From the NCBI GenBank assembly GCA_031553495.1, contig JAVBLN010000039.1:1-64000 (forward strand): a stretch of DNA of 64,000 bases, in the 5' to 3' direction. Every line of letters begins with the position of its first letter. Position 1 is the first letter of the stretch. Source of the stretch: Pinibacter sp031553495 (lineage in GTDB: Bacteria; Bacteroidota; Bacteroidia; Chitinophagales; Chitinophagaceae). Below the pieces are notes generated by a model that saw only the letters and a list, made by a program, of their open reading frames with translations, did not search any database and was not told the origin of the DNA. The position numbers and the translations under genes were made by a program. Positions 34,431 to 42,205 of this stretch are shown in pieces.

Positions 34431-34805
34431 AATCCTCACATTACTCCCATCAACCCACACATCCTGTATGAAATAAAATTCCGGTTCTTTTCCTTTTGTA
34501 ATTGTAATGGCGAGAATATCGTGTTGTATCCATTTCCACCCGGGATTTTTTTGTAAAAAAGAATTTGCCGCAGAAGTAAGCAGTTTCATTTTCTTCAGGG
34601 AAACACTTTCTTCCGGAAGACCATAAGCCTTACCGGTCCTGGTTTTTACTTCTATAAAATGAAGCGTATCGTTATGCGAAGCTATAATATCAATTTCATG
34701 ATGCGAATGGCGCCAATTGCGATGAAGAATAACATACCCTTTTTTCTGAAAATACTCCTCCGCAATGCTTTCTCCATATTTTCCCATTTCATTATGACGT
34801 GCCAT
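34428..34805 (-). CDS. YraN family (UPF0102) endonuclease-like protein
   Basis: The 125-residue protein is a restriction-endonuclease-fold member of UPF0102. Typical motifs are GKYGESIAEEYFQKKGYVIL near residue 7, HHEIDIIASHNDTLHFIEVKTRTG with the D...ExK catalytic pattern near 36-56, and KKMKLLTSAANSFL. Its biological role is poorly known. It is divergent from manA, which begins 39 bp away. Confidence 0.92.
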   Translation of the reverse strand: MARHNEMGKYGESIAEEYFQKKGYVILHRNWRHSHHEIDIIASHNDTLHFIEVKTRTGKAYGLPEESVSLKKMKLLTSAANSFLQKNPGWKWIQHDILAITITKGKEPEFYFIQDVWVDGSNVRI

Positions 34806-34844
34806 TCTTTTTTTTCAGTTTCTTTGGTGTTGAAATTTTATATT

Positions 34845-36056
34845 ATGAACAATAAAAATAGTTTTTATAAGCTAACGGGAAAAATTCAACATTACCAATG
34901 GGGTGGCAATAGCTTTATACCTGCATTATTAAATATTAACAATGATGAAAACAAGCCTTTTGCAGAATACTGGCTGGGCGCACACAACAATGCACCCGCC
35001 GAAATGGAAGGCATCACCCCCAAAAAACTTAATGAATATATTGCTGCCAACACAAATGTGCTGGGAGAAAAAGTGTATAACGATTTTAAAACACTTCCTT
35101 ACCTGTTGAAAATATTGGATGTGAAAGATATGCTTTCCATACAGGTGCACCCTACCAAAAAAGCCGCTGTAGAAGAGTTTGCAAAAGAAAATGAAAAAGG
35201 AGTTGCGCTTACCGCGCCAAACCGTAATTATAAAGATGACAATCACAAACCGGAGCTAATGGCCGCATTAAGCGAATTTTGGTTGCTTCACGGTTTTAAA
35301 ACACCTGAACTAATGCGCCGGACATTATCATCCGTTCCTGAACTATCTTTTTTACTTCCTTTTTTCGAAAATGATAATTATGCCACGCTTTACCGCGAAG
35401 TAATGGAAATGGATCAACCGAAAATAAATGAACGCCTTCAGCCATTGCTCAACCACATTATTCCGTTATACAACAATAATCAGCTAACAAAAGACAACGC
35501 GGATTTTTGGGCAGCACGCGCCGCGCTTACTTTTAACGAAGGAAGCAATATAGACAGAGGTATTTTTTCAGTTTACCTGTTGAACCTGGTTCATTTGAAA
35601 ACCGGCGAAGCTATTTTTCAGGATGCCGGTATTTTGCACGCATACCTTGAAGGGCAAAATGTGGAAATAATGGCCAATAGCGACAATGTGCTCCGCGGAG
35701 GCCTTACACCTAAGCACATCGACGTTCCGGAACTAATGAAACACGTAGCATTCAAACCCGTAATGCCTAACATAACCACCGGATCGCCCACTGCTACGAA
35801 AGAAAAAATATTCATATCGCCCGCGCCGGATTTTCAGTTAAGTACAGCCCGTCTTGAGCCGGATGAAAAACTAACATTACACGCTACCACCACAGAAATT
35901 GTAATAGTGCTAAATGGCCATGCAGCAATAAATTCCGACCAAAAAAGCATTATTTTGAAAAAAGGCGAGGCTTTCGTAACCTTTGCAGGCACAACAGTTA
36001 CTGTACAGGCCCTGGAAGCGGTGGAATTATACCGGGCTTCGGTACCTGTGGTATAA
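34845..36056 (+). CDS. manA: Mannose-6-phosphate isomerase, class I
   Basis: ManA interconverts mannose-6-phosphate and fructose-6-phosphate. The 403-residue cupin enzyme shows the zinc-site motifs: LSIQVHPTKK (Q and H near residue 100), DDNHKPELMAAL (E near 137) and DAGILHAYLEG (H near 260), plus SDNVLRGGLTPKHID near 285. The open frame extends far upstream inside the divergent yraN-like gene; the ATG at 34845 gives the standard N-terminus FYKLTGKIQHYQWGG. It may supply mannose for surface glycans or catabolism. Confidence 0.94.
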   Translation: MNNKNSFYKLTGKIQHYQWGGNSFIPALLNINNDENKPFAEYWLGAHNNAPAEMEGITPKKLNEYIAANTNVLGEKVYNDFKTLPYLLKILDVKDMLSIQVHPTKKAAVEEFAKENEKGVALTAPNRNYKDDNHKPELMAALSEFWLLHGFKTPELMRRTLSSVPELSFLLPFFENDNYATLYREVMEMDQPKINERLQPLLNHIIPLYNNNQLTKDNADFWAARAALTFNEGSNIDRGIFSVYLLNLVHLKTGEAIFQDAGILHAYLEGQNVEIMANSDNVLRGGLTPKHIDVPELMKHVAFKPVMPNITTGSPTATKEKIFISPAPDFQLSTARLEPDEKLTLHATTTEIVIVLNGHAAINSDQKSIILKKGEAFVTFAGTTVTVQALEAVELYRASVPVV

Positions 36057-36120
36057 ACGAAACAAATATTGTTCGTTACAAAGCCATTTTTATTATTTTT
36101 GTTCAATTCAATGATATTTT

Positions 36121-36687
36121 ATGAAACTTAATAAGTCTCTAATCTGGTCTTTAGTATTACTAATTGTAGTAGCGGCAGTTTATCGCGCCATACCCGGGCG
36201 TCCCTGGGGCTTTGCGCCGCAAATAGCAATGGCGATATTTGGCGGAGCTGTAATTAAAGACAAAAAGTGGGCGTTAGCGCTTCCGTTGTTTTCCATGTTT
36301 TTGTCCGATGTTCTGTACCAGTTATTATATAGTGCAGGCATAAGCCCAATTCCCGGCTTTTATGAAGGGCAGCTATTCTACTATGTATTATTTGGCCTGC
36401 TCACCTGCTTTGGTTTCCTCATGAAACGTATTACTATTCCTAACGTGCTCGGATATTCGCTTGCAGCACCTGTATTATATTTTTTAGCTTCCAACTTTTA
36501 TGTGTGGATCACAGGATTTGGTTTCAACCGTCCAAAAACATTTGAAGGATTGATGATGTGCTATACAGATGCGCTGCCTTTCCTGCGCGGGCAGATTTTA
36601 GGCACCCTGGTTTTCGGAGCCATACTTTTCGGCAGTTATTATCTGCTAACCAGGAAGAGCGAAGCCAAAGGATATATTGCCAATTAA
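36121..36687 (+). CDS. DUF6580 family membrane protein
   Basis: The 188-residue protein has about five or six membrane segments and the DUF6580 look: AIPGRPWGFAPQIAMAIFGG near residue 24, LPLFSMFLSDVLYQLL near 60 and SNFYVWITGFG near 120. Function is not established; similar proteins resemble small ECF-type substrate-binding components (inference). It lies 64 bp after manA and ends in a clear terminator. Confidence 0.85.
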   Translation: MKLNKSLIWSLVLLIVVAAVYRAIPGRPWGFAPQIAMAIFGGAVIKDKKWALALPLFSMFLSDVLYQLLYSAGISPIPGFYEGQLFYYVLFGLLTCFGFLMKRITIPNVLGYSLAAPVLYFLASNFYVWITGFGFNRPKTFEGLMMCYTDALPFLRGQILGTLVFGAILFGSYYLLTRKSEAKGYIAN

Positions 36688-36710
36688 TTGAAAAGTACTA
36701 CCACATTATA

Positions 36711-36742
36711 AAAAGCCGCCGATTTTATCAGCGGCTTTTTTT
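36711..36742 (+). terminator. Rho-independent terminator
   Basis: AAAAGCCGC and GCGGCTTTT form a 9-bp stem followed by a T-run, 24 bp after the DUF6580 gene. Confidence 0.88.
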
Positions 36743-36755
36743 GTTCCCGGCATTT

Positions 36756-36815
36756 GTAATGCTATTCAACATCGTTGCGTCGCAGTCCGTTCATCGGTAT
36801 TGCTACTATTGAGCT
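36756..36815 (+). repeat. Interspersed repeat R, copy 17 (rearranged)
   Basis: The order is altered: GTAATGCTATTCAAC comes first, then ATCGTTGCGTCGCAGTCCG, then TTCATCGGTATTGCTACTAT. A right-hand module precedes the centre and a left-hand module follows it. Confidence 0.7.
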
Positions 36816-36954
36816 GTAGGTTTATCTCATAACCCCTATAAAAAAGTTACAAACTTTTATTGTAACAGGCGCAAGCTTTACCACCCACATATCCCTCACT
36901 ATCACGCTTACGCCAGGATTCATGAATTTTTAACATGCCGACGCCAGTCACAAG

Positions 36955-37549
36955 CAGGCAATCGTTAAACAAAGAATGCTACTGATACCTTATCTTTACA
37001 CAGTATTTGCCGATTATGCTTTTTACGGCATACCTCCCGTACAGGCTATGGAAATGAAAAAGGGATACCCGACGAAAAACGATATCGTATCGGTAAACCC
37101 GGATGCAACAGATAATCCTTAGGCAATGACTGCAATGGAGGAGTGTAAAGATTAATTTATGTTGGCCCCGGTTTATTGATAACTCCATTATTTACAGGAG
37201 AGACATCCCAAGAGGTGAAACTTCCTCAAAGCAATTGGTACGATTCCTATACAAGAGAATATGCAAGTAATAGGAAGGTTATTAGTACCACCCCAAAAAA
37301 TCCCGGTTTATGTATACTATACGCTGTATGTAGGCAGTCATGAATGTTTCAACTTGCTGAATAGCATTACTACCGTACAAGTGAGTGACACAACGATGCT
37401 TAATAGTAGCAATACCGCCGGTCCTAAAAAACACTACACATTTTTATACCGTTCGAAGTATAAAAGATGGAGGAATCATTCCGATGTATTCGCCCATTAC
37501 AACGCTGGATGGACAGAAGCAACCGGCAGGCAAAACATCATGGTTGTGA
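36955..37549 (+). pseudogene. GH31 glycosidase remnant interrupted by R element
   Basis: Three pieces read as the C-terminal half of a GH31 alpha-glycosidase (alpha-xylosidase or alpha-glucosidase). Frame 1, from 36955: KQRMLLIPYLYTVFADY, GIPPVQAMEM, then a TAG, AMTAMEE, a second stop and FMLAP. Frame 3, from about 37170: LLITPLFTGETSQEVKLP, NWYDSYT, to 37312. After the inserted element, from 37463: KDGGIIPMYSPITTL to a TGA at 37547-37549. GH31 proteins have exactly this order: the LLPYLY helix, the GPSLLVAPV-like strand, VYLPxGxWYD, then GGIIP. There are at least two in-frame stops, one frameshift and an insertion, so it is dead. No N-terminal half was found. Confidence 0.82.
37313..37462 (-). 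mobile_element. R element copy 18 inserted in GH31 remnant
   Basis: The element is bounded by TATA at 37313-37316 and TATA at 37459-37462. On the minus strand it starts TATACTTCGAACGGTATAAA and has the consensus R core (core near 37352-37430) and the CAGCAAGTTGAAACATTCAT right arm shared with copy 16. Deleting 146 bp (one TATA plus the element) joins GLCI to KDGGIIP in frame, as expected of an intact GH31 sequence. This supports a real transposition event with a TA or TATA target duplication. Confidence 0.85.
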
Positions 37550-37591
37550 GTAAATACAATTTCAAATATATGAATCATTAAATAAGATAAA

Positions 37592-39328
37592 ATGGCAATG
37601 TCAATTCAGAAAATGGTTAACTTTTCATTCGTTATATCGCTTTTGTTGATTCTTATGCAGCCCAACGACCTGCATGCGCAAGAATCCCGAATACCTCTTC
37701 CTTCTGCTGCGCAATTGCGATGGCAAGCAGGTGAGCGGATCATGTTTGTTCATTACGGACCGGCAGCCTGGCAATCCCGTGAATATGATAATTTCACAAC
37801 TCCGCTAAGCCGTTTGAAAATGGAGAAACTGGATACCGATCAATGGTGCCGGGTGGCAAAATCATGGGGAGCCAGGATGATTATCTTTGTTGCCAAGCAT
37901 TGCGGAGGGTTTTGCTGGTGGCAAACAGAAACAACCGATTATGGCATTAAAGAAACTCCATGGCGAAATGGCAAAGGCGATGTCATGAAATGCTTATCGG
38001 AATCATGTGCTAAATATGGCCTTGACCTGGGTGTGTATATATACCCGGGAGACGACCGGTGGGGAGCCGGTATCGGGAGCGGAGGTATTACGAACGACCC
38101 GAATAAACAAGAGGCATACAACAAAATATTCAGGCAACAACTTTTGGAGGTATTGACAAAATATGGCCCCATAAGGGAAATCTGGTTCGATGGCAACTGC
38201 AAAATAGAAGTCAAAGATATATTGGACAAATATGCTTCGGATGCTGTCATCTTTCAGGGCGAATGCGCCAATTTAAGATGGGTAGGGAACGAAGAAGGAT
38301 ATGCGCCATATCCCAACTGGTACACGGTCAAAGATAAAGATGTGAGAACAGGTTCAGCAACCGCATTACATTCGGATGTTAATGGCGACAGGTATGCGCC
38401 AGTAGAGGTAGATGTTCCGCTATTGAAGAATGGAGGCCACAAGTGGTTTTGGGCTCCGGGCTGCGATTCCTTGTTGATGACAACGGATCAACTGATGAAT
38501 ATCTATTACAAGTCGGTTGGAAGAGGATCGGTTCTTTTACTGAACTCAACCCCCGATACTACAGGAGTTATCCCTCAAACGCATGCAGATGTGTATAAAG
38601 CGTTTGGAAAAGAAATTGCCGCCAGGTTTGACAAGCCGGTAGCATCGGTTTCGGGCATGGGAACAGCCTTCGAAGTGAAGTTTGATAAAGCCAGGAATAT
38701 CAATCACGTCATTTTGCAGGAAGACTTGTCCAAGGGGCAGCGTGTTCTTGCATATGAAATAATAGTCAGCCGGGATGGTGTTCATTGGAAAACGATTTAC
38801 AAAGGAAGCTCCATCGGAAACAAGAAAATAGATTGCTTTCCTACCATCAGTCTGAAGGCACTCAAGGTACATATTACCAATTCAAAGGCAACTCCATGCA
38901 TAAAGAAAATGGCCGTTTATAATGTTTCCGGTGATTTTAGCAAACAAATGGGTGCCGGACAAAAAGGGAATGGCAGTATTGCCGGAACATGGCAACCGGA
39001 TACTTTTAAAGCAGATTCATGGACAAACTTTGAGATAGATCTCACTCCTTATCTGACAGAGGTGGGAGAATATGAAGTTACTTTCTCGAAGCTGGCTTCG
39101 GATTATATTGTCGGGAAATCGTCCGATCTGGATTTTAAAGATATCGAATTAACCATGTATGGAGGGGTGCACAATTCAGCAGTTACTTTTATTCCGCAGA
39201 AACAAATCTTTAGAATTACCCATTCACAACAGACCCTCAATGAATTTCCAACTATTCTGAAAGCCAAAGTGAAGACTAAAGGCGCCACTTCTATAGGTGA
39301 GATTATAGTTAGAAAGGTCGCATATTGA
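37592..39328 (+). CDS. GH29 alpha-L-fucosidase
   Basis: The 578-residue secreted enzyme has a signal peptide (FVISLLLILMQPNDLHAQ) and a GH29 catalytic domain (about 35-350). Typical elements are MFVHYGPAAWQSREYDNF near 50, the KHCGGFCWW loop near 108, and EIWFDGNCK near 195, where the aspartate is the expected nucleophile. The C-terminal 220 residues form beta-sandwich modules, the first resembling an F5/8-type carbohydrate-binding fold (VILQEDLSKGQRVLAYEI). GH29 removes terminal alpha-L-fucose. Lying 42 bp after the GH31 remnant, it may be what is left of a locus for a fucosylated plant or host glycan. Confidence 0.9.
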   Translation: MAMSIQKMVNFSFVISLLLILMQPNDLHAQESRIPLPSAAQLRWQAGERIMFVHYGPAAWQSREYDNFTTPLSRLKMEKLDTDQWCRVAKSWGARMIIFVAKHCGGFCWWQTETTDYGIKETPWRNGKGDVMKCLSESCAKYGLDLGVYIYPGDDRWGAGIGSGGITNDPNKQEAYNKIFRQQLLEVLTKYGPIREIWFDGNCKIEVKDILDKYASDAVIFQGECANLRWVGNEEGYAPYPNWYTVKDKDVRTGSATALHSDVNGDRYAPVEVDVPLLKNGGHKWFWAPGCDSLLMTTDQLMNIYYKSVGRGSVLLLNSTPDTTGVIPQTHADVYKAFGKEIAARFDKPVASVSGMGTAFEVKFDKARNINHVILQEDLSKGQRVLAYEIIVSRDGVHWKTIYKGSSIGNKKIDCFPTISLKALKVHITNSKATPCIKKMAVYNVSGDFSKQMGAGQKGNGSIAGTWQPDTFKADSWTNFEIDLTPYLTEVGEYEVTFSKLASDYIVGKSSDLDFKDIELTMYGGVHNSAVTFIPQKQIFRITHSQQTLNEFPTILKAKVKTKGATSIGEIIVRKVAY

Positions 39329-39333
39329 GTACA

Positions 39334-39444
39334 TATACTATACATAGCATAAAAATGTGCAATGTTCTTTTTGGGTATCAACTGTTGTGCTACTATTAAG
39401 CATCGTTGTGTCACTCACTTGTACTGTTGTAATACTATTCAGCA
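39334..39444 (+). repeat. Interspersed repeat R, copy 19, with left terminal repeat
   Basis: Begins TATACTATACATAGCATAAA six bases after the fucosidase stop, continues AATGTGCAATG as in copy 16, and has the consensus centre and GTAATACTATTCAGCAAAG. Confidence 0.88.
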
Positions 39445-39485
39445 AAGTGATCTCTCGAATTTCGTACCGGGAAAGTCTTCTTTCA

Positions 39486-39523
39486 TACCGGCGCGGATGT
39501 TCCGCAGAACATCCGCGCCGGTA
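39486..39523. terminator. Strong 17-bp hairpin between convergent genes
   Basis: TACCGGCGCGGATGTTC and its exact complement flank a CGCA loop. It lies between the convergent fucosidase and rnhA genes and could terminate both. There is no long T-run, so it may instead be a repeat-derived structure. Confidence 0.55.
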
Positions 39524-39547
39524 CCCATATTATAACGAAAGCGTCTA

Positions 39548-40015
39548 TTAGTTCAACGCCTCATATACTTCATCCACTTTCAGGTTTCTTGAATCATCGG
39601 CGGCATTTGTAGCCAGAATATCGCAGCGGTTATTGTAAGGATTATCAGCATGTCCTTTTACCCATTTAAACCGGATTTTATGCTTCGTACTTAATTCGGC
39701 ATAGCGCAACCATAAGTCGCTGTTTTTTTTGCCTCCGGCAAAATTAGTTGCCAGCCATTTTTTCAGCCAGCCCTGTTCTATAGCCTTTACCACATACTGG
39801 CTATCGCTATAAATCGTTATTGTAAGTCCTTCTTTTTTCAGGTTTTCAAGTGCAACAATTACAGCCAGCAGTTCCATCCTGTTGTTGGTAGTAAGCCGGT
39901 AGCCCTGCGAATATTCCTTTTCTATATCGCCCCATTTCAATATTGCCCCGTATCCACCCGGGCCCGGATTGCCGCGGGCTGCCCCATCTGTATAAATAAT
40001 CAGCTCTTTGCTCAA
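39548..40015 (-). CDS. rnhA: Ribonuclease HI
   Basis: RNase HI degrades RNA in RNA-DNA hybrids. The 155-residue protein has the four catalytic acids: D9 in IIYTDGAARGNPGPGGYG, E in NNRMELLAVI near 48, D in IYSDSQYVV near 70 and D in NNRCDILAT near 134. The basic handle WLKKWLATNFAGGKKNSDLW is present. Full length, monocistronic. Confidence 0.95.
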   Translation of the reverse strand: MSKELIIYTDGAARGNPGPGGYGAILKWGDIEKEYSQGYRLTTNNRMELLAVIVALENLKKEGLTITIYSDSQYVVKAIEQGWLKKWLATNFAGGKKNSDLWLRYAELSTKHKIRFKWVKGHADNPYNNRCDILATNAADDSRNLKVDEVYEALN

Positions 40016-40048
40016 TGTAAAAAATTATAGCAGCAAATATAGGAATAA

Positions 40049-40235
40049 CGGCAAGCCCAGAATATTATAACCGATGAAAAGAATTACTACCGATGAAGTG
40101 ATTGCGACGCAACGATGATGCCATGAAATACTGCAGCCGGTATCATAACTATACTTGCGGTATTCACCAAGACCAAAATAAAATAAAAGATACCTTGATA
40201 AAAACTATAACTGGTACCATAAAATAATAACTCAA
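40049..40235 (-). repeat. Long B-type R element, copy 20
   Basis: Minus strand contains GATACCGGCTGCAGTATTTC, CATGGCATCATCG, TTGCGTCGCAATCACTTCAT, CGGTAGTAATTCTTTTCATC and GGGCTTGC. The whole block is repeated at 49583-49770 and, shorter and inverted, at 44432-44557. A fragment of an R right end (GGCAGGAATGTTATTCAGCA) lies at 40290-40309. Confidence 0.85.
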
Positions 40236-40378
40236 TCAATATCTATATCATATATAGAAACTCTTGGAGGTAATGACAGTGCCTTCTACGGCAGGAATGT
40301 TATTCAGCAATTTGCAACCATTCCTGTAGGAAATCCTTACTGTTTTTTTACTTTTATTTTTGTTTTACTTTTATTTGT

Positions 40379-41461
40379 ATGGAACGTCGTGAAAAAATCA
40401 AATGGATCGTTGTTTTATCTGTTGCAATCATTATTAAGATCATTAGTTTGTTTCCGCCATTCGTAGAAGAATATTATTCCAATGGCTTTTATCCCTTCAT
40501 TGCCCGGCTGCAGCGCATGCTTTTCGGATGGCTGCCATTTAGCATTGGCGATCTTTTATACCTAGCGGCAGTCATTTACCTCCTTATTATTATTGTAAAA
40601 CTTGTGCGTAAAACACTACGAAAACAATTGACACGGAAATTTGTTTACAAAGTGTGCCTAAAAATAGTATATGTGTGGCTGTTAGTATATATTTATTTCA
40701 ACACAACCTGGGGGCTAAATTATAACCGGCTTGGTATAGCCTACCAGTTGCAAATGAATACAGAACGTTACAGCACAAACGATCTGCAAATGCTGACAGA
40801 CACTGTTATTCACCGGTTGAATGCTGTTTATGAAGAAGGATTGCTGACAAGAAATGAAATGGATAGAAAACGAACACTTTTTAAAAAAGCGGATGAAAGC
40901 TATGAAGCCGCAAGCAAAGACTATCCATTTCTTGAGTATAAAACAAAATCCGTTAAGCCTTCACTGTTTAGCTATTTAGGCGATTATTTCGGTTTCACCG
41001 GTTACTATAATCCTTTTAGTGGTGAGGCGCAGGTAAATACAACTGTTCCGCTTTTTGTTCAACCATTTACTACCTGCCACGAACTGGGGCATCAATTAGG
41101 TTATGCCAAAGAAAACGAAGCGAATTTTGTGGGTTTTCTGGCTGCAAAAAATTCAAAAGATCCGGCGTTTTTATACTCGTTGTACTTTGATCTTTATACT
41201 TACTGCATGCGCGATCTTTACATACGCGATAGCACAATTGCCAACAATTTAAAAATGCAACTTACCCAGGGAGTAAAAACCGATTTCATGGAGTTGCGAA
41301 AGTTTTATGCTAAGTATGCTAATCCTTTAGAGCCATTGATTTCCAAAATGTATGGCCAGTACTTAAAAGCTAACGAGCAGCCTGTGGGAATTATGACTTA
41401 TAATGAAGTGGTAGGCATGGTGATTGCATATGTTAAGAAGTATGGAATGAATGCATTGTGA
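40379..41461 (+). CDS. DUF3810 family membrane metalloprotease-like protein
   Basis: The 360-residue protein has three membrane segments in its first 115 residues (WIVVLSVAIIIKIISLF; YLAAVIYLLIIIVKLV; IVYVWLLVYIYF). A DUF3810 domain follows, containing the zinc motif TCHELGHQLGYAKENEANF near residue 237, an HExxH with a downstream glutamate. Peptidase activity is likely from the motif but untested by anything visible here. No operon partner. Confidence 0.9.
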   Translation: MERREKIKWIVVLSVAIIIKIISLFPPFVEEYYSNGFYPFIARLQRMLFGWLPFSIGDLLYLAAVIYLLIIIVKLVRKTLRKQLTRKFVYKVCLKIVYVWLLVYIYFNTTWGLNYNRLGIAYQLQMNTERYSTNDLQMLTDTVIHRLNAVYEEGLLTRNEMDRKRTLFKKADESYEAASKDYPFLEYKTKSVKPSLFSYLGDYFGFTGYYNPFSGEAQVNTTVPLFVQPFTTCHELGHQLGYAKENEANFVGFLAAKNSKDPAFLYSLYFDLYTYCMRDLYIRDSTIANNLKMQLTQGVKTDFMELRKFYAKYANPLEPLISKMYGQYLKANEQPVGIMTYNEVVGMVIAYVKKYGMNAL

Positions 41462-41538
41462 GGCTTAATGAACTCTTATCAAGCTCACTACACCTCCTTG
41501 CGAACTTAGCTTTCCTAGCGCCTTGGCGTGAAACTTCT

Positions 41539-42054
41539 CTATTTTAAATACTTTGTAACCTCATCGCTTGTTGGTGAAACTTTGCTTGGAAAAACAGTTA
41601 TAAGTTTCCCGTTTTCGTCGATCAGAAATTTTGTGAAGTTCCATTTTACAGGATCATCAAAACCGATTTTTACAGCTTCTTCTGTAAGATATTTGAACAG
41701 CGGATGAATGTCATCGCCTTTAACAGATACTTTTTCGGACATAGGAAAACTTACGCCATAATTCTTCTTGCAAAATTCCTGTATCTCGGCATTGGTACCT
41801 GGTTCCTGCTGTTTAAAATTATTTGCCGGAAAACCGACGATCACCAATTTGTCTTTGTAAGTTTCATACAGCTTTTCCAACTCCGCATACTGTGGCGTAT
41901 ATCCGCATTTTGACGCGGTATTAACGATCATTATTTTTTTCCCTTTGTAAGCAGAAAAATCTATATCATCACTTCCGTCAAGTGAGGGAACTTTAAAATC
42001 GTAAATGCTTACAGTTGCAGCAACTAAAATAGTCAGCATTAAAGATTTGAACAT
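41539..42054 (-). CDS. Glutathione peroxidase-like protein, exported
   Basis: The 171-residue protein has a signal sequence (MFKSLMLTILVAATVSIYD) and a thioredoxin-fold GPx domain. The peroxidatic cysteine is in NTASKCGYTPQY near residue 49, glutamine in FPANNFKQQEPGT near 84, and the WNFTKFLID block near 140. A second cysteine in EFCKKNYG is placed like the resolving cysteine of thioredoxin-dependent GPx enzymes. Unlike the common cytosolic form, it appears to be exported. Confidence 0.92.
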   Translation of the reverse strand: MFKSLMLTILVAATVSIYDFKVPSLDGSDDIDFSAYKGKKIMIVNTASKCGYTPQYAELEKLYETYKDKLVIVGFPANNFKQQEPGTNAEIQEFCKKNYGVSFPMSEKVSVKGDDIHPLFKYLTEEAVKIGFDDPVKWNFTKFLIDENGKLITVFPSKVSPTSDEVTKYLK

Positions 42055-42166
42055 TGTTGTATTATTTTGATTTGAAATTTGAAATGCCGGAGGTTGAGTT
42101 TGGTTTATTGGTCTTGCCCATACTTATAATTATTGCATACTCATTTTCATAATGTCTTCCATCATA

Positions 42167-42201
42167 CACTTTGAACTTTCAACTTTCAACTTTCAACTTG
42201 A
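42167..42201. repeat. Heptad array (CAACTTT type)
   Basis: ACACTTT, GAACTTT, CAACTTT, CAACTTT, CAACTTG, ending just before the stop of the beta-helix lipoprotein gene. Confidence 0.75.
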
Positions 42202-42205
42202 ATAT

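Noticed and set aside
34659..34844. 62-residue N-terminal extension of mannose-6-phosphate isomerase
   Set aside because: It overlaps the divergent yraN-like coding region; the ATG at 34845 gives the standard N-terminus.
36841..36954. Cobalamin riboswitch upstream of the glycosidase remnant
   Set aside because: GACGCCAGTCACAAGCAGGC superficially resembles a B12 box, but the pairing elements are missing and the sequence is better explained as decayed GH31 coding text.
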